Source: Bacteroidaceae bacterium (GTDB lineage Bacteria; Bacteroidota; Bacteroidia; Bacteroidales; Bacteroidaceae). From it: DNA of 46,915 nt. This document shows, piece after piece, positions 24,553 to 34,076 of this stretch; position 1 is the stretch's first letter; each line of letters begins with the position of its first letter. Below the pieces are notes generated by a model. That model was given only the letters and a program-made list of their open reading frames with translations, was not told the DNA's origin and did no database searches. A program made the translations under genes and the position numbers. The stretch is from assembly GCA_024698925.1 (NCBI GenBank), contig JAILQO010000043.1:1-46915 (forward strand). Reading direction: 5' to 3'.

Positions 24553-25893
24553 TTACCACCTTTCAATCTCCGGATTAGACTCCACAGCCTCCGTTGGGAA
24601 GCGCATGGTATATTTCTCTGGCGTCAGCGTATATGTTTCGCCAGCAAAAGTGTGCGTCAGCGCTGGCTGCGTGGTGCGTCGCAAATCGTACCAGCGATGA
24701 CCTTCGAAGGCCAGTTCGCGAGCGCGTTCATCGTAAATCTCCTCTAAGAGTTCTGCCTGCGTCATTGATTCCATCAGCGTGAGGGTCGTTCCATAAGCAC
24801 TGGAATTCAAGCGTTTCTGCATCAACGGCTTGAGCAGATTGATTGCCTTCGGGAGATCATTCAGTTGCGCAGCCGCCTCGGCAGCCGTCAGGTACGCCTC
24901 AGCCGAACGGAAAGAGCAATAGCTGTTCTCATCCTTCTTGATGAGGGAGTAGGTGGTGCTGGTAGCCTTTTTGAAGTATTTGCTCTTACGCTGGTCACCT
25001 GTGCGATACTTGTTGATGAAGTCTGTCGAAGGAAAGTTAATGACAGTGGACATATTGGAACTGAACTGCTCCAGCGCCACGATATTCTCTGCAGATTTGA
25101 AATTGTCAGGTAAGAGAGATGTGGCGACGTTCAGATCCTCCAACTCGCCATGTGCGGCGATGACGCGTTCTGCTACCGTCAGCGCATCCTGCCAGCGACC
25201 CATATATAAATAGGTACGCGCGCGAAGAGCATCAGCTGAGACAGTCGTGAAACGGTAGTTCTTACCTTCTGGCCATTGCGCCACGTTCAAATAGTCTGCT
25301 GCGGCACTGATATCTGCCAGTACCTGCTGATATACGGCCTCCACACTACTGCTGGGTGGGATGGCGTTGACGTTGGCCTCCAGCATCATGGGCACACCAC
25401 GCGTTGTAGCAGGTGTGCAGTGGGTATAGGGCTCCGCATAGAGGTTAACCAATAAGAAGTGGTTATAGGCACGCATCATGTAGGCCTCACCCACAAGCTG
25501 GCGGACGTCCTTAACGGCAGCGTCCTTGATTTCATCCTGATGCTCAATGATATAGTTAGCAATATAGATGCTATGGTAGTAGTTGCGCCAGGAGAAGTAA
25601 GTTGTCGTTGGCGAAGGATTCTCATCCTTCCAAAGCCACAGGTCGAGGTAGGAGTCACGGTCATCGCTTGAAGTCTGCCCCGTTAGACGCAGTTCGTCGG
25701 TGCGAATCGTGGTCATATAACGGTCCTTGGAAAAGGACTTGTACTCGTTAGTGAGCATATCGCGGTACTCCTCACCCGTAGAGGCAATGACCCTTCCGGT
25801 CGGGGTGATGTCCAGAAAACTATCACAACTGGAAAGAACGACCGCAAAGGTGCAGCCGAACAGAGCGGAGAATATGAAGTGTTTTGTTCTCAT
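24553..25893 (-). CDS. SusD/RagB family outer membrane nutrient-binding lipoprotein
   Basis: A 446-residue surface lipoprotein. The signal ends in the lipobox LSSC, followed by DSFLDITPTG, the classic SusD start. The TPR-like core includes GEAYMMRAYNHFLLVNLYAE, and the C-terminal signature ELAFEGHRWYDLRRT is present. It forms the lid of the SusC transporter barrel and captures ligand. It is shorter than typical glycan SusDs (about 500-600), and with a metalloprotease next door a RagB-like peptide role is plausible. The SusC stop is 6 bp upstream. Confidence 0.95.
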   Translation of the reverse strand: MRTKHFIFSALFGCTFAVVLSSCDSFLDITPTGRVIASTGEEYRDMLTNEYKSFSKDRYMTTIRTDELRLTGQTSSDDRDSYLDLWLWKDENPSPTTTYFSWRNYYHSIYIANYIIEHQDEIKDAAVKDVRQLVGEAYMMRAYNHFLLVNLYAEPYTHCTPATTRGVPMMLEANVNAIPPSSSVEAVYQQVLADISAAADYLNVAQWPEGKNYRFTTVSADALRARTYLYMGRWQDALTVAERVIAAHGELEDLNVATSLLPDNFKSAENIVALEQFSSNMSTVINFPSTDFINKYRTGDQRKSKYFKKATSTTYSLIKKDENSYCSFRSAEAYLTAAEAAAQLNDLPKAINLLKPLMQKRLNSSAYGTTLTLMESMTQAELLEEIYDERARELAFEGHRWYDLRRTTQPALTHTFAGETYTLTPEKYTMRFPTEAVESNPEIERW

Positions 25894-25899
25894 CGTGTC

Positions 25900-28800
25900 T
25901 CAGAAGTTTAGGTTAAAGCCAAAGATAAAACTCTTAGTGATAGGCTGTGCGTAAGGGTTGCCCATCGTCTCCGGATCAAGGAAGTTGTGGTAGTCTGTAG
26001 CTAACACCAACAGATTACGTCCCTCAAGAGAGACCGAGGCCGAGGACACGCCTAAGCGCTGGAACCACTCCTTGGGCAGTTTGTAACCGAGACGTACACT
26101 CTGCAGGCGCCAGTAGCTACATGACTTCACCCACGTATCAAGCATACTATAGGTATTATACTCCGAAAAATGCGTATATTCGCTGCCGCGAGCCACACTA
26201 TTCACTAGCAAAGCGGGTTGGTCTGTCGCGGTGTTGCTCGGTGTCCAGCGATTAAGGATGTCGTGGTTTGTATTCAGTCCGCGGTCATAGTAGGTGGGCG
26301 AGTAAGATGGCTGCACACGCACCTTCATCCCTAGATTGAAAATGAAGTTGACGCCCAGTTGCCAATTCTTATACTCAAAATTGTTAATCAGACCGCCCGA
26401 ACATGCAGGATCTTCCGAGCCCATATAGGTGTAAAGATTGCGCTGCTCCTCAGCAGTTAGGGTGCTGGCGCCAAATTTATTCAACTGGAAAAACTCAGCA
26501 GCTGTCTGCACACTGCCGTCCTTGGCGCGGAACAGAGGATAGCCCTCACTATCAACGCCTGCTGTCTCATAAGCGAACAAAGCTCCCACAGGATAGCCCT
26601 CGCGACCTGGGTAGGTGGAATTCTCGGCGACTGTCTCGTTCAGCACCTTGTTGGTGTTGAATCCGAGGTTCACACTCGTGCTCCATGAGAAATCCGCGGT
26701 CTTGACATTCAGCGTGTTCAACGCCACTTCCCAACCTTCGTTCTGCATCGAGGCCCAGTTGACGGTCGTAGAGGCAAAGCCCGTCTCCAACGGCAGCTTG
26801 CGCGAGCTGATGAGATCGGTACTCTTTCTGTAATAGTAGTCAACCCCTAAGCGGATACGGTTGTGCAGAAAGGCGAGATTAAGGCCGACATTGACGTTGC
26901 GCGTCTTTTCCCATCGAAGATCGGGATTGGGCGCAGTCTCCGTGACGATCACCGTTTCGACATAGCCTGGCAAGATGGAATAACGCTTGAAGGTTCCTAT
27001 CAAATAGGGCGACGTGTTTTTGTCGATATTACCCTGGATACCATAGGAAGCGCGCAGTGACAGTTCATCGAGCCACTTCACTCTCCGCAGCCATTTCTCC
27101 TCCTTGGCACGCCAAAGGCCGCTCACCGAATAGAGCGGGAGATAGCGATATTGCTTAGCGACACCAAAGACATCGCTGCCATCGAAACGGATGCTACCAC
27201 CGAGTGTGTAGCGATAGAGTAAAGTGTAGGAACCGGTGGCAAACCACGAGACAAAGGCATTCTCCAGATGTGACTCCTCATGCAACGGGTAACTACGGGC
27301 AATGTCCTCTGAGGGGAAGATTACGGGTTGAGTGGTCAACGTATGGTTATCATAACCGTAGGCCGTTGACGTGAGGGCTTCGGACTCGGTGTGACGCACC
27401 TCGGTACCAGCCATGACCTCAACATCATGAATGTCCTGAATTCGGCGTGCCCACTCCAGCATCGCCTTCCACGTCCACTGATTGGCATTGGAATCAGACT
27501 TCTTCGTCATACCCCCATCAGGCAGGATGGTCTGCTTGACACCGTTCACAGTATAGGTGGCATATTCTTTGGCCTTGCGCATGGCGTAACTGTTCTGGCC
27601 CGCATAACGACTGGCCTGGTAGTTGTCATACTGGTATCCGAACTGCGTTGTCAGCTTCAAATATTTGTGCAGTTTCAGCTCGGCATCAAAAATGGCAACA
27701 ACAGAGCGGTCTGTACGCTCCTTCGAAGTATTGAGGCTCTCCTCGTAGATGTTGAAATCGGGGACCTCGCTCTCACGGCCCTGAACATTGTGGTCGTAAT
27801 TGTAAGCGCCTTCGCTGTCGTACGGCTCAAAATAGGGATTGGCCCGACGCGAATAGAAAACAGGATTGGTAAAGCCACCCGTATCCGTCATGTAGCTGGA
27901 TTGCTTACGCTGGTTAGCGAACAGGGAGACACCAATCTTGAGCATCTTATTGATCTGGAAGTCTGTCTTCAGCGTGACATTAAAACGGTTGTTCTCCACG
28001 CCGATGACAGTGCCCTGTTCATTATAGTAACCTGCCGAGGCATAATAATGAGCACGTTCCGAGCCACCACTGACACTGGCATTGTATTCTTGATTGAATA
28101 CATCGCGGAATAGGATATCGTTCCAATCGGTATTGATTGTTCGTAAGTGGTTAATGCGTTGCTGGGCTGTTGCAGACAAGGCATCCCAGCCGCCTGCCTT
28201 ATAAGCGGCGGTTTCACCCAAATCATTAAGAATGATGGCTACGTCTCCCTTATTCTGACGATAGGTATAGTCGCTACTCAGAAGGTCCAACTCCAAATCC
28301 ACCTTTTCATCGGCATTCAACAGGTTTAGGCGACTGATATCTGCCTTTGGATTATAAGTTAACTTGGTGGAGAAGTTAACCACGGGACGTCCTTCCTTAC
28401 CTTTTTTGGTCGTGATGACGATGACACCATTCGCGGCGCGGGCGCCATAAATGGCTGTGGCGGCAGCATCCTTCAGCACGGTGATATTGTCAATATCAGA
28501 AGGGCTCAAGCCGGCAATGCTGGTCTGGTAGATATCATCGATATCATTGAGGTTGTCAACAGCCGGAATCTCATTACCCTCCATGGGAATACCGTCCAGC
28601 ACCCAAAGAGGTTCTTGCACACCGTTGATAGAAGCCGTACCGCGGATACGAATCTTGACAGGAGCGCCCGGTGCACCGCTGGCGGTGACGGTGCTCAAAC
28701 CGGCAATCTGTCCAGACAGCGCTTGGTCAATATTCTTCACGGCACCCACAGCCTCATCCGAGATATCAAGTCTGGAGACGGCCGCCGTCAGTTTGCGGCG

Positions 28801-29151
28801 GTCAATATTCTGGTAACCGGTAACAACCACTTCGTTCATGCTTTTCGAGTCAGGCATGAGCGTTACCGTGTAATTGTTGGTACCCGCCTTCAAATTGACG
28901 ACCTTACTCTCATAACCCATGTAGCTCACTGTCAGCGCCGTGATATCAGCCGATACCTTAAGCGTAAAGTGACCGTCATAGTCAGTCACTGTACCTTTGC
29001 GCATGGTGCCGACACCGGCACTAACCGTAGCGCCTATCAATGGTTCGTTGGCAATTTCGCCATCCATGATAGTGCCTGTGATGGTGCGCTCCTGTGCTAC
29101 CGCGGTGAGGGAAACCAGTAGTGCAAAAAATATCAGTTTGAGCTTTCCCAT
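25900..29151 (-). CDS. SusC/RagA family TonB-linked outer membrane transporter
   Basis: A 1083-residue protein: a signal peptide (LIFFALLVSLTAVAQ), an N-terminal carboxypeptidase-regulatory-like domain (about 21-105, with TDYDGHFTLKV and VSYMGYESKVV), the plug (from NEVVVTGYQ; SusC signature VLKDAAATAIYGARAANGVI), and a long 22-strand barrel ending with the outer membrane signal FIFGFNLNF. It takes up large ligands using TonB and the proton motive force together with the SusD encoded 6 bp downstream. The metalloprotease gene is 18 bp upstream, suggesting that proteolytic fragments are the cargo, as known for RagAB. Confidence 0.96.
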   Translation of the reverse strand: MGKLKLIFFALLVSLTAVAQERTITGTIMDGEIANEPLIGATVSAGVGTMRKGTVTDYDGHFTLKVSADITALTVSYMGYESKVVNLKAGTNNYTVTLMPDSKSMNEVVVTGYQNIDRRKLTAAVSRLDISDEAVGAVKNIDQALSGQIAGLSTVTASGAPGAPVKIRIRGTASINGVQEPLWVLDGIPMEGNEIPAVDNLNDIDDIYQTSIAGLSPSDIDNITVLKDAAATAIYGARAANGVIVITTKKGKEGRPVVNFSTKLTYNPKADISRLNLLNADEKVDLELDLLSSDYTYRQNKGDVAIILNDLGETAAYKAGGWDALSATAQQRINHLRTINTDWNDILFRDVFNQEYNASVSGGSERAHYYASAGYYNEQGTVIGVENNRFNVTLKTDFQINKMLKIGVSLFANQRKQSSYMTDTGGFTNPVFYSRRANPYFEPYDSEGAYNYDHNVQGRESEVPDFNIYEESLNTSKERTDRSVVAIFDAELKLHKYLKLTTQFGYQYDNYQASRYAGQNSYAMRKAKEYATYTVNGVKQTILPDGGMTKKSDSNANQWTWKAMLEWARRIQDIHDVEVMAGTEVRHTESEALTSTAYGYDNHTLTTQPVIFPSEDIARSYPLHEESHLENAFVSWFATGSYTLLYRYTLGGSIRFDGSDVFGVAKQYRYLPLYSVSGLWRAKEEKWLRRVKWLDELSLRASYGIQGNIDKNTSPYLIGTFKRYSILPGYVETVIVTETAPNPDLRWEKTRNVNVGLNLAFLHNRIRLGVDYYYRKSTDLISSRKLPLETGFASTTVNWASMQNEGWEVALNTLNVKTADFSWSTSVNLGFNTNKVLNETVAENSTYPGREGYPVGALFAYETAGVDSEGYPLFRAKDGSVQTAAEFFQLNKFGASTLTAEEQRNLYTYMGSEDPACSGGLINNFEYKNWQLGVNFIFNLGMKVRVQPSYSPTYYDRGLNTNHDILNRWTPSNTATDQPALLVNSVARGSEYTHFSEYNTYSMLDTWVKSCSYWRLQSVRLGYKLPKEWFQRLGVSSASVSLEGRNLLVLATDYHNFLDPETMGNPYAQPITKSFIFGFNLNF

Positions 29152-29169
29152 AGTGCCGTTTTTATAATC

Positions 29170-31734
29170 TTATTTCTGTAACCCCAGAGCTGTCTGTATC
29201 CTTAAGATGATATCGTCGTAGTGCATTTGCGTACTCTGGTCACCCGAAGTACGACGACTCTTGAGGAGATTCAAAATGCGGATGAGTTCGCTTCGTTTCA
29301 CACTGATAGCATCGCTGGTACGAAGAATCTGCGAGTTGGCCATACTGACAATACGGCCACGGCTGCTGTTCAATGCGGTGTCTTCATACAGCTTCTTGTT
29401 GATCTTCACGCCCTCTTGTTCGGCAGCAGCGGTAACGAGTGCATCAACGAAACTTTTCTGCAAAGAACGCTCCATGACATCCAGTTTCTGCCCCCCGATG
29501 GTCTTTCGGAAAATGTGGTTATGTAGCATCTGCAACATGTCCACTGCCGAAAAGGCTTTGTCGCCATTCATCCATTCATTCTGATACATTCTCACCAATC
29601 GCTCATTCGAGAGAAGATCCCAGAGAACATAGTTCTGTATATTCTTGAGCTGCGTCGTTGGCTCCTCCTCGATGGTTCCAATGGGCGTATTCTTCAACAC
29701 ATAGATATGCTTGGCCTCTTCGTTGCCAAAGAGCCATTTAGGGAATGTCAGTACCTCATCCAATAGGAATTGGACGGATTGGCGCTGGCGCTCCTTCTCC
29801 ACATAAATGTATGTGGGTTGAATCGTGTAGTGATCCACAGAACCGGTTATCATCGGGCGCTCCATATAGATACCACCGATGTTGGCCATCGGATGATAAA
29901 GGAAGCGATGCCACTGATAGATAACGGCATCGTAGAGGCGTGCTGCCTCATCATAACTTTGTTCGTAATCCTCATTACGCGTCCATTGGACTAAATTACG
30001 CACGACCACCTTCAGGTTCTCGATACCAAGTTTTGACGATTTCACGGGGTCGTCGCCCAAATCCTCAGATTGAGCCCTGGGGTCAATCGCTTCGCGCATG
30101 GACTGCTGCTCGCTATAGCGGTATTCTTTTCCTTTGTAACTGGCCAGCAACTGTGAGAGTTCCGTTTTCTCATCGGTGCCTTCTGGAAACCAACGATAAC
30201 CCCAGTTGATAGCCATCAAGTCATAAGGGCCTATGCGGGGCATCACTTCCGGCACGCCGTCGCCAGGCTGTGCCACGTAGTTAAAGCGGGCATAATCCAT
30301 AATGCTGGCCGAGGTGTTCCCCACACGTTCAAGGAACGATCGGGAACGAAGGGAGTCTGTAGGATAGGCGGCCGATGCCATCATATTATGTCGAAGGCCC
30401 AAAGAGTGACCAACCTCATGGCAGGCCACAAAACGGATGGCGTTGCCCATCAAATCCTCAGGCAATTGGAGACTACGCACGCGAGGATTGGTGGCGCCCA
30501 TCTGCACAACGGCCCATTCGTTGATGAGCGACTGCACATTGTGCCACCAGATGATGTCGGCCTCCAGGATCTCACCTGTACGAGGGTCTATTGTCGTGGG
30601 ACCCATGGCGTTGCGACGCTCCGAGGCCGCATAGGTCAGTACCGAGTAATTGAGGTCATCGCCCTCTACGTCCAGTGTGTCATCGGGTTCCAAGGCACGA
30701 ATGGCATTCTTGAATCCGGCCACCTCGAAGGCAATATTCCAATCGGTGATGCCTTGAATCAGATAGGGACGCAGGTGCTTAGGCGTAGCACGGTCGATAT
30801 AAAAGGTGATGGGCTTGACCGGTTCTGTCAGTTCACCACGCAGATAAGCCGCCGTGTCCTTGGGATCGAGGCGCCAACGACTGATGTAATTGGAGCGTTT
30901 GACAATCTGCTGCTCGTCTGCATATTCGACGGCCGACTCAGAGAAATAGCCAACGCGCCAGTCCTCGGTACGACGCCGCATCGGTTGGTCGGGCAGTAAC
31001 AACAGGTTTGTGTTTACCACGGCCGTGACATTCACCTTGGAGTGACCTTCATGAACGACCGTCGTCAGCTCTGAACGGGCCACCACGCTGCGCTCATAAG
31101 CCTTGACACTTATGATACGCGAAAGGCTGCTCTCTGCGGTGCCGCCGATGTTCAACTCGTTGAAGACGTCGTTGAGCGTATTCTTCTTGCCATTCAGCAA
31201 GTCGCTGAAGTTCAGCACCACAGTAGATGAGTCCGGCGCCAGTGCCTGTACCTTCAACGTGGCCAACACGGGGTCGATATAATTGTCCGTTACCGACTGC
31301 GCCATCACCTCATCCGATTTGACATCAGGTTTGACGCGCACTTGGCGCATCAGGACATTCTTGTGCTGGCGGTCCCACTCGAAGCTGACCATCTGGCTCT
31401 CATAGTTTATGCCTTTGTTGGCACTGGCATCATTCAGTTCCGAAGGCACCTGTAAGAGCTTGTTATGTACGAGGAATGTGCGGCCCATCAGTTTGACGGG
31501 CATCTCGAGGAGGATGCTGTCGCCCTTTTCAATGACGTTCATAACGCTCTCCAAACTGACGCTATCGCGCCCAGTCAGTTTCTTGTATTCGCTGGGAGCA
31601 TCCTGCTTGACCTCCTGTTTCGCTTTCTTCTTGCCCAGCCATGAAGTCGCCGCATTGGCCGGAGCGACCAACGGGAACGAGAACATGGCGACCAGCATCA
31701 GATTGCGGCCGTAAAGACTACATCTGATTTTCAT
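29170..31734 (-). CDS. Zinc-dependent metalloprotease (DUF5117/DUF5118 type)
   Basis: An 854-residue exported metzincin-like protease. It has an N-terminal signal (LMLVAMFSFPLVAPANA), a long N-terminal region (DUF5118/DUF5117-like, to about residue 390) and the zinc site HEVGHSLGLRHN with H439, E440, H443 and H449, followed by a Met-turn candidate SIMDYARFNY. It probably acts in the periplasm or at the surface to cut proteins. It begins 2 bp after the asd stop and 18 bp before SusC, so it is co-transcribed with both. Confidence 0.9.
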   Translation of the reverse strand: MKIRCSLYGRNLMLVAMFSFPLVAPANAATSWLGKKKAKQEVKQDAPSEYKKLTGRDSVSLESVMNVIEKGDSILLEMPVKLMGRTFLVHNKLLQVPSELNDASANKGINYESQMVSFEWDRQHKNVLMRQVRVKPDVKSDEVMAQSVTDNYIDPVLATLKVQALAPDSSTVVLNFSDLLNGKKNTLNDVFNELNIGGTAESSLSRIISVKAYERSVVARSELTTVVHEGHSKVNVTAVVNTNLLLLPDQPMRRRTEDWRVGYFSESAVEYADEQQIVKRSNYISRWRLDPKDTAAYLRGELTEPVKPITFYIDRATPKHLRPYLIQGITDWNIAFEVAGFKNAIRALEPDDTLDVEGDDLNYSVLTYAASERRNAMGPTTIDPRTGEILEADIIWWHNVQSLINEWAVVQMGATNPRVRSLQLPEDLMGNAIRFVACHEVGHSLGLRHNMMASAAYPTDSLRSRSFLERVGNTSASIMDYARFNYVAQPGDGVPEVMPRIGPYDLMAINWGYRWFPEGTDEKTELSQLLASYKGKEYRYSEQQSMREAIDPRAQSEDLGDDPVKSSKLGIENLKVVVRNLVQWTRNEDYEQSYDEAARLYDAVIYQWHRFLYHPMANIGGIYMERPMITGSVDHYTIQPTYIYVEKERQRQSVQFLLDEVLTFPKWLFGNEEAKHIYVLKNTPIGTIEEEPTTQLKNIQNYVLWDLLSNERLVRMYQNEWMNGDKAFSAVDMLQMLHNHIFRKTIGGQKLDVMERSLQKSFVDALVTAAAEQEGVKINKKLYEDTALNSSRGRIVSMANSQILRTSDAISVKRSELIRILNLLKSRRTSGDQSTQMHYDDIILRIQTALGLQK

Positions 31735-31736
31735 CC

Positions 31737-32738
31737 TTACTTCTGCGAAATGAGATATTCAGCGATTTGTACAGCGTTGAGGGCTGCACCCTTCTTGATC
31801 TGATCACCACAGAGCCAGAAGGTGAGGCCATTTTCGTTGGCAAGATCCTTACGAATACGACCGACGAAGACATCATCGAGTCCTGCGGTGAAAAGGGGCA
31901 TGGGATATTTCTTGTTGGCCGGGTCGTCAACAAGCGTGACGCCAGGAGCATTGGCAAAAGCCGCACGTGCTTCTTCAGGCGTGATGGGACGCTCGGTTTC
32001 AATCCATACGGCCTCGGAGTGGCTGCGGAGGGATGGCACGCGGACACACATGGCAGAGCAAGCTGCGTCGGTGTGCATAATCTTGCGTGTCTCGTTGAAC
32101 ATCTTCATCTCTTCCTTCGTGTAGCCATTGTCGGTGAAGACGTCAATCTGCGGGATGACATTATAAGCCAGCTGGTAGGCGAACTTCTCCACGGGAGGCT
32201 CCTTGCCATCCAGCACGGCACGATACTGCTGTTCCAGCTCTGCCATCGCAGCAGCACCAGCTCCACTGGCAGCCTGATAGCTGGCAATGTGGATGCGCTT
32301 GATATGGGAAATCTTCTCAAGGGGCTGGAGGCAAACCACCATCATGATGGTTGTACAGTTGGGGTTGGCGATGATGCCACGCGGACGGACGAGGGCATCT
32401 TCGGCATTGCACTCAGGCACAACGAGGGGCACATCCTTGTCCATACGGAAGGCGCTGGAGTTGTCTATCATCACAGCACCATACTTCGTGATCGTCTCGG
32501 CAAATTCCTGTGAAGTGCCGCCGCCAGCTGATGTGAAGGCTATATCAACACCCTTGAAGTCATCATTATGTTGAAGAAGCTTGACCTCGTATTCCTTTCC
32601 ACGGAAGGTATATTTACGGCCAGCACTACGCTGACTGCCAAAAAGTACGAGTTCGTCGATGGGGAAGTTCCGCTCATCGAGCACACGGAGAAATTCTTGT
32701 CCAACGGCACCACTGGCACCTACGATTGCAACTTTCAT
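31737..32738 (-). CDS. asd: Aspartate-semialdehyde dehydrogenase
   Basis: A 333-residue NADPH enzyme that reduces aspartyl phosphate to the semialdehyde for lysine, diaminopimelate, threonine and methionine. The Rossmann start is [14 protein letters not shown], the catalytic Cys is C128 in ANPNCTTI, and the RSHSEAV region carries the substrate Arg and general-base His. The enzyme looks intact. A -7 box lies 37 bp upstream. Unusually, it is followed after only 2 bp by a secreted metalloprotease and a SusCD pair, so a housekeeping biosynthetic gene seems to lead a nutrient-acquisition operon. Confidence 0.97.
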   Translation of the reverse strand: MKVAIVGASGAVGQEFLRVLDERNFPIDELVLFGSQRSAGRKYTFRGKEYEVKLLQHNDDFKGVDIAFTSAGGGTSQEFAETITKYGAVMIDNSSAFRMDKDVPLVVPECNAEDALVRPRGIIANPNCTTIMMVVCLQPLEKISHIKRIHIASYQAASGAGAAAMAELEQQYRAVLDGKEPPVEKFAYQLAYNVIPQIDVFTDNGYTKEEMKMFNETRKIMHTDAACSAMCVRVPSLRSHSEAVWIETERPITPEEARAAFANAPGVTLVDDPANKKYPMPLFTAGLDDVFVGRIRKDLANENGLTFWLCGDQIKKGAALNAVQIAEYLISQK

Positions 32739-32774
32739 AGAATATTTTATAATTATGTATTACTTTTGTGGGTG

Positions 32775-32782
32775 CAAAGGTA
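32775..32782 (-). promoter_or_regulatory. -7 element of asd
   Basis: Minus-strand TACCTTTG, 36 bp before the asd ATG. The -33 region has no exact TTTG. It is the only promoter-like site seen for the 10-kb run down to 22931. Confidence 0.55.
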
Positions 32783-32854
32783 GTTTATTTTTGTGATACA
32801 GCCATGTAGGACTTACATTTTATTTGCGAAAGGCCGTTATTTTTGAATAAATTA

Positions 32855-33910
32855 CTATGGAAACAGCACTTTTCGATGCTGCATGACAGCCAAACCTCTG
32901 AAAGGAGTAACGATGCGTTTCCCCAGCAGATTGTAAAGAGAGGGTTGGAGATTTGCCTTCAGACGGAGGGATTCCACGCCTGTATCGTCACCGATAACGG
33001 GACGAATGATAGGAGCATCGCCGATGGTCAGCACATTGCCGTCAAACGCGGCTGTACCGATGTACATGCCACGTGGCGCGACCTCAGTCTCCGAGGCATG
33101 AGCGTGGAAAACGATACGTAGTTGCCCCTCCTTGTCGGTAAAGAAAGAGTGGTGCCCAGTGCCGAACAGACCCTCCTTGCGCTGGAGGATGGGGTTGCCA
33201 GCATATTTCGACCATGTACCTGATAATGCGCGCAGTTGCGCATAGCCTATGCCGTAATCGTGACTGCGGTAGTCATTGGCAGAGTAGGTCAGATAGTAGA
33301 TGCGGTTGTGCTTGAGGACGAAAGGCCCCTCGCAGACACGTCCCAGCTGGCTCTCCCAGGGAACAGAAACACTGATGCAATGGCGCAGAGTTTCCTCCTT
33401 GGGGGTGATACCATCTGTCTCCAGTTCACACATCCAGATACAATTGCCATCCGTAAAGCGTACGAAGAAGAGATAGCAGCTCCCGTCATCATCTATAAAC
33501 ATGTGCGAATCAATACATTTCTCGTCACCGATAAGACTCTGAAGCATATACCCGCCGACCTGCTCAAAAGGACCACACGGCGAGGTACTTGTGGCCACAC
33601 AAAGATGCTCGTTGGCAGAAAAGTACATCACGTAGTGGTCACCAATAGGATAGACCTCGGGCGCCCAGAACCACTGCTGTTCGGTGGTGTTATTCTTGCT
33701 CAGCGCAAGCCCCTGGGAAGTCCAGTGTACAAGATCCTTGGAGGTGTAATACTCGATGCCGTCGGCGTGATGGGTACCATAGGCGTAGTAGGTGTCTCCA
33801 TCCAGCAGGATGTAAGGATCTGCCAATGGCACGGCGCTGGGTTGGTTCTGTGCACAGGAGCCCAAAACGACTGTCGTGAGGATGAGCGAAAGTAATAAAA
33901 AACGTTTCAT
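32855..33910 (-). CDS. Glycoside hydrolase family 43 lipoprotein
   Basis: A 351-residue five-bladed propeller enzyme, probably an arabinosidase or xylosidase. The three catalytic acids are visible: D31 (LADPYI, general base), D134 (IDSHMF, pKa modulator) and E194 (CEGPF, general acid). The signal ends in the lipobox VLGSC (Cys19). The ATG at 33910 is preferred to one at 33949, which would lie in the promoter. The C-terminus (YNLLGKRIVTPFRGLAV, then a short basic end) resembles the same type IX-like tail as the propeller protein, odd for a lipoprotein. It has its own promoter and is not near a glycan SusCD. Confidence 0.9.
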   Translation of the reverse strand: MKRFLLLSLILTTVVLGSCAQNQPSAVPLADPYILLDGDTYYAYGTHHADGIEYYTSKDLVHWTSQGLALSKNNTTEQQWFWAPEVYPIGDHYVMYFSANEHLCVATSTSPCGPFEQVGGYMLQSLIGDEKCIDSHMFIDDDGSCYLFFVRFTDGNCIWMCELETDGITPKEETLRHCISVSVPWESQLGRVCEGPFVLKHNRIYYLTYSANDYRSHDYGIGYAQLRALSGTWSKYAGNPILQRKEGLFGTGHHSFFTDKEGQLRIVFHAHASETEVAPRGMYIGTAAFDGNVLTIGDAPIIRPVIGDDTGVESLRLKANLQPSLYNLLGKRIVTPFRGLAVMQHRKVLFP

Positions 33911-33946
33911 GTTTGAGATGGGTGTTTGAATGATTGATTTCCGGTG

Positions 33947-33954
33947 CAAAAGTA
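33947..33954 (-). promoter_or_regulatory. -7 element of the GH43 gene
   Basis: Minus-strand TACTTTTG, 36 bp before the ATG at 33910. No clear -33 box. Confidence 0.5.
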
Positions 33955-34061
33955 TTCCTTTTCGGCAGGAAAGAAGGGAAAAAACTCATCAAAACATAAA
34001 AGATGCTGTTACTTTTCATGGTTTTTGCGGGTTTTCTATACGATTATCCTCGAAAAATGCT

Positions 34062-34069
34062 TATCTTTG
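34062..34069 (+). promoter_or_regulatory. -7 element of the antiporter operon, giving a near-leaderless mRNA
   Basis: TATCTTTG matches TAnnTTTG and ends 7 nt before the ATG at 34077, the same geometry as at dgt. Transcription would start at or beside the start codon. Confidence 0.55.
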
Positions 34070-34076
34070 CAGCGCA

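Noticed and set aside
32761..32768. TACTTTTG on the plus strand as a plus-direction promoter
   Set aside because: No plus-strand gene follows; the downstream DNA is the 3' end of the minus-strand GH43 gene.
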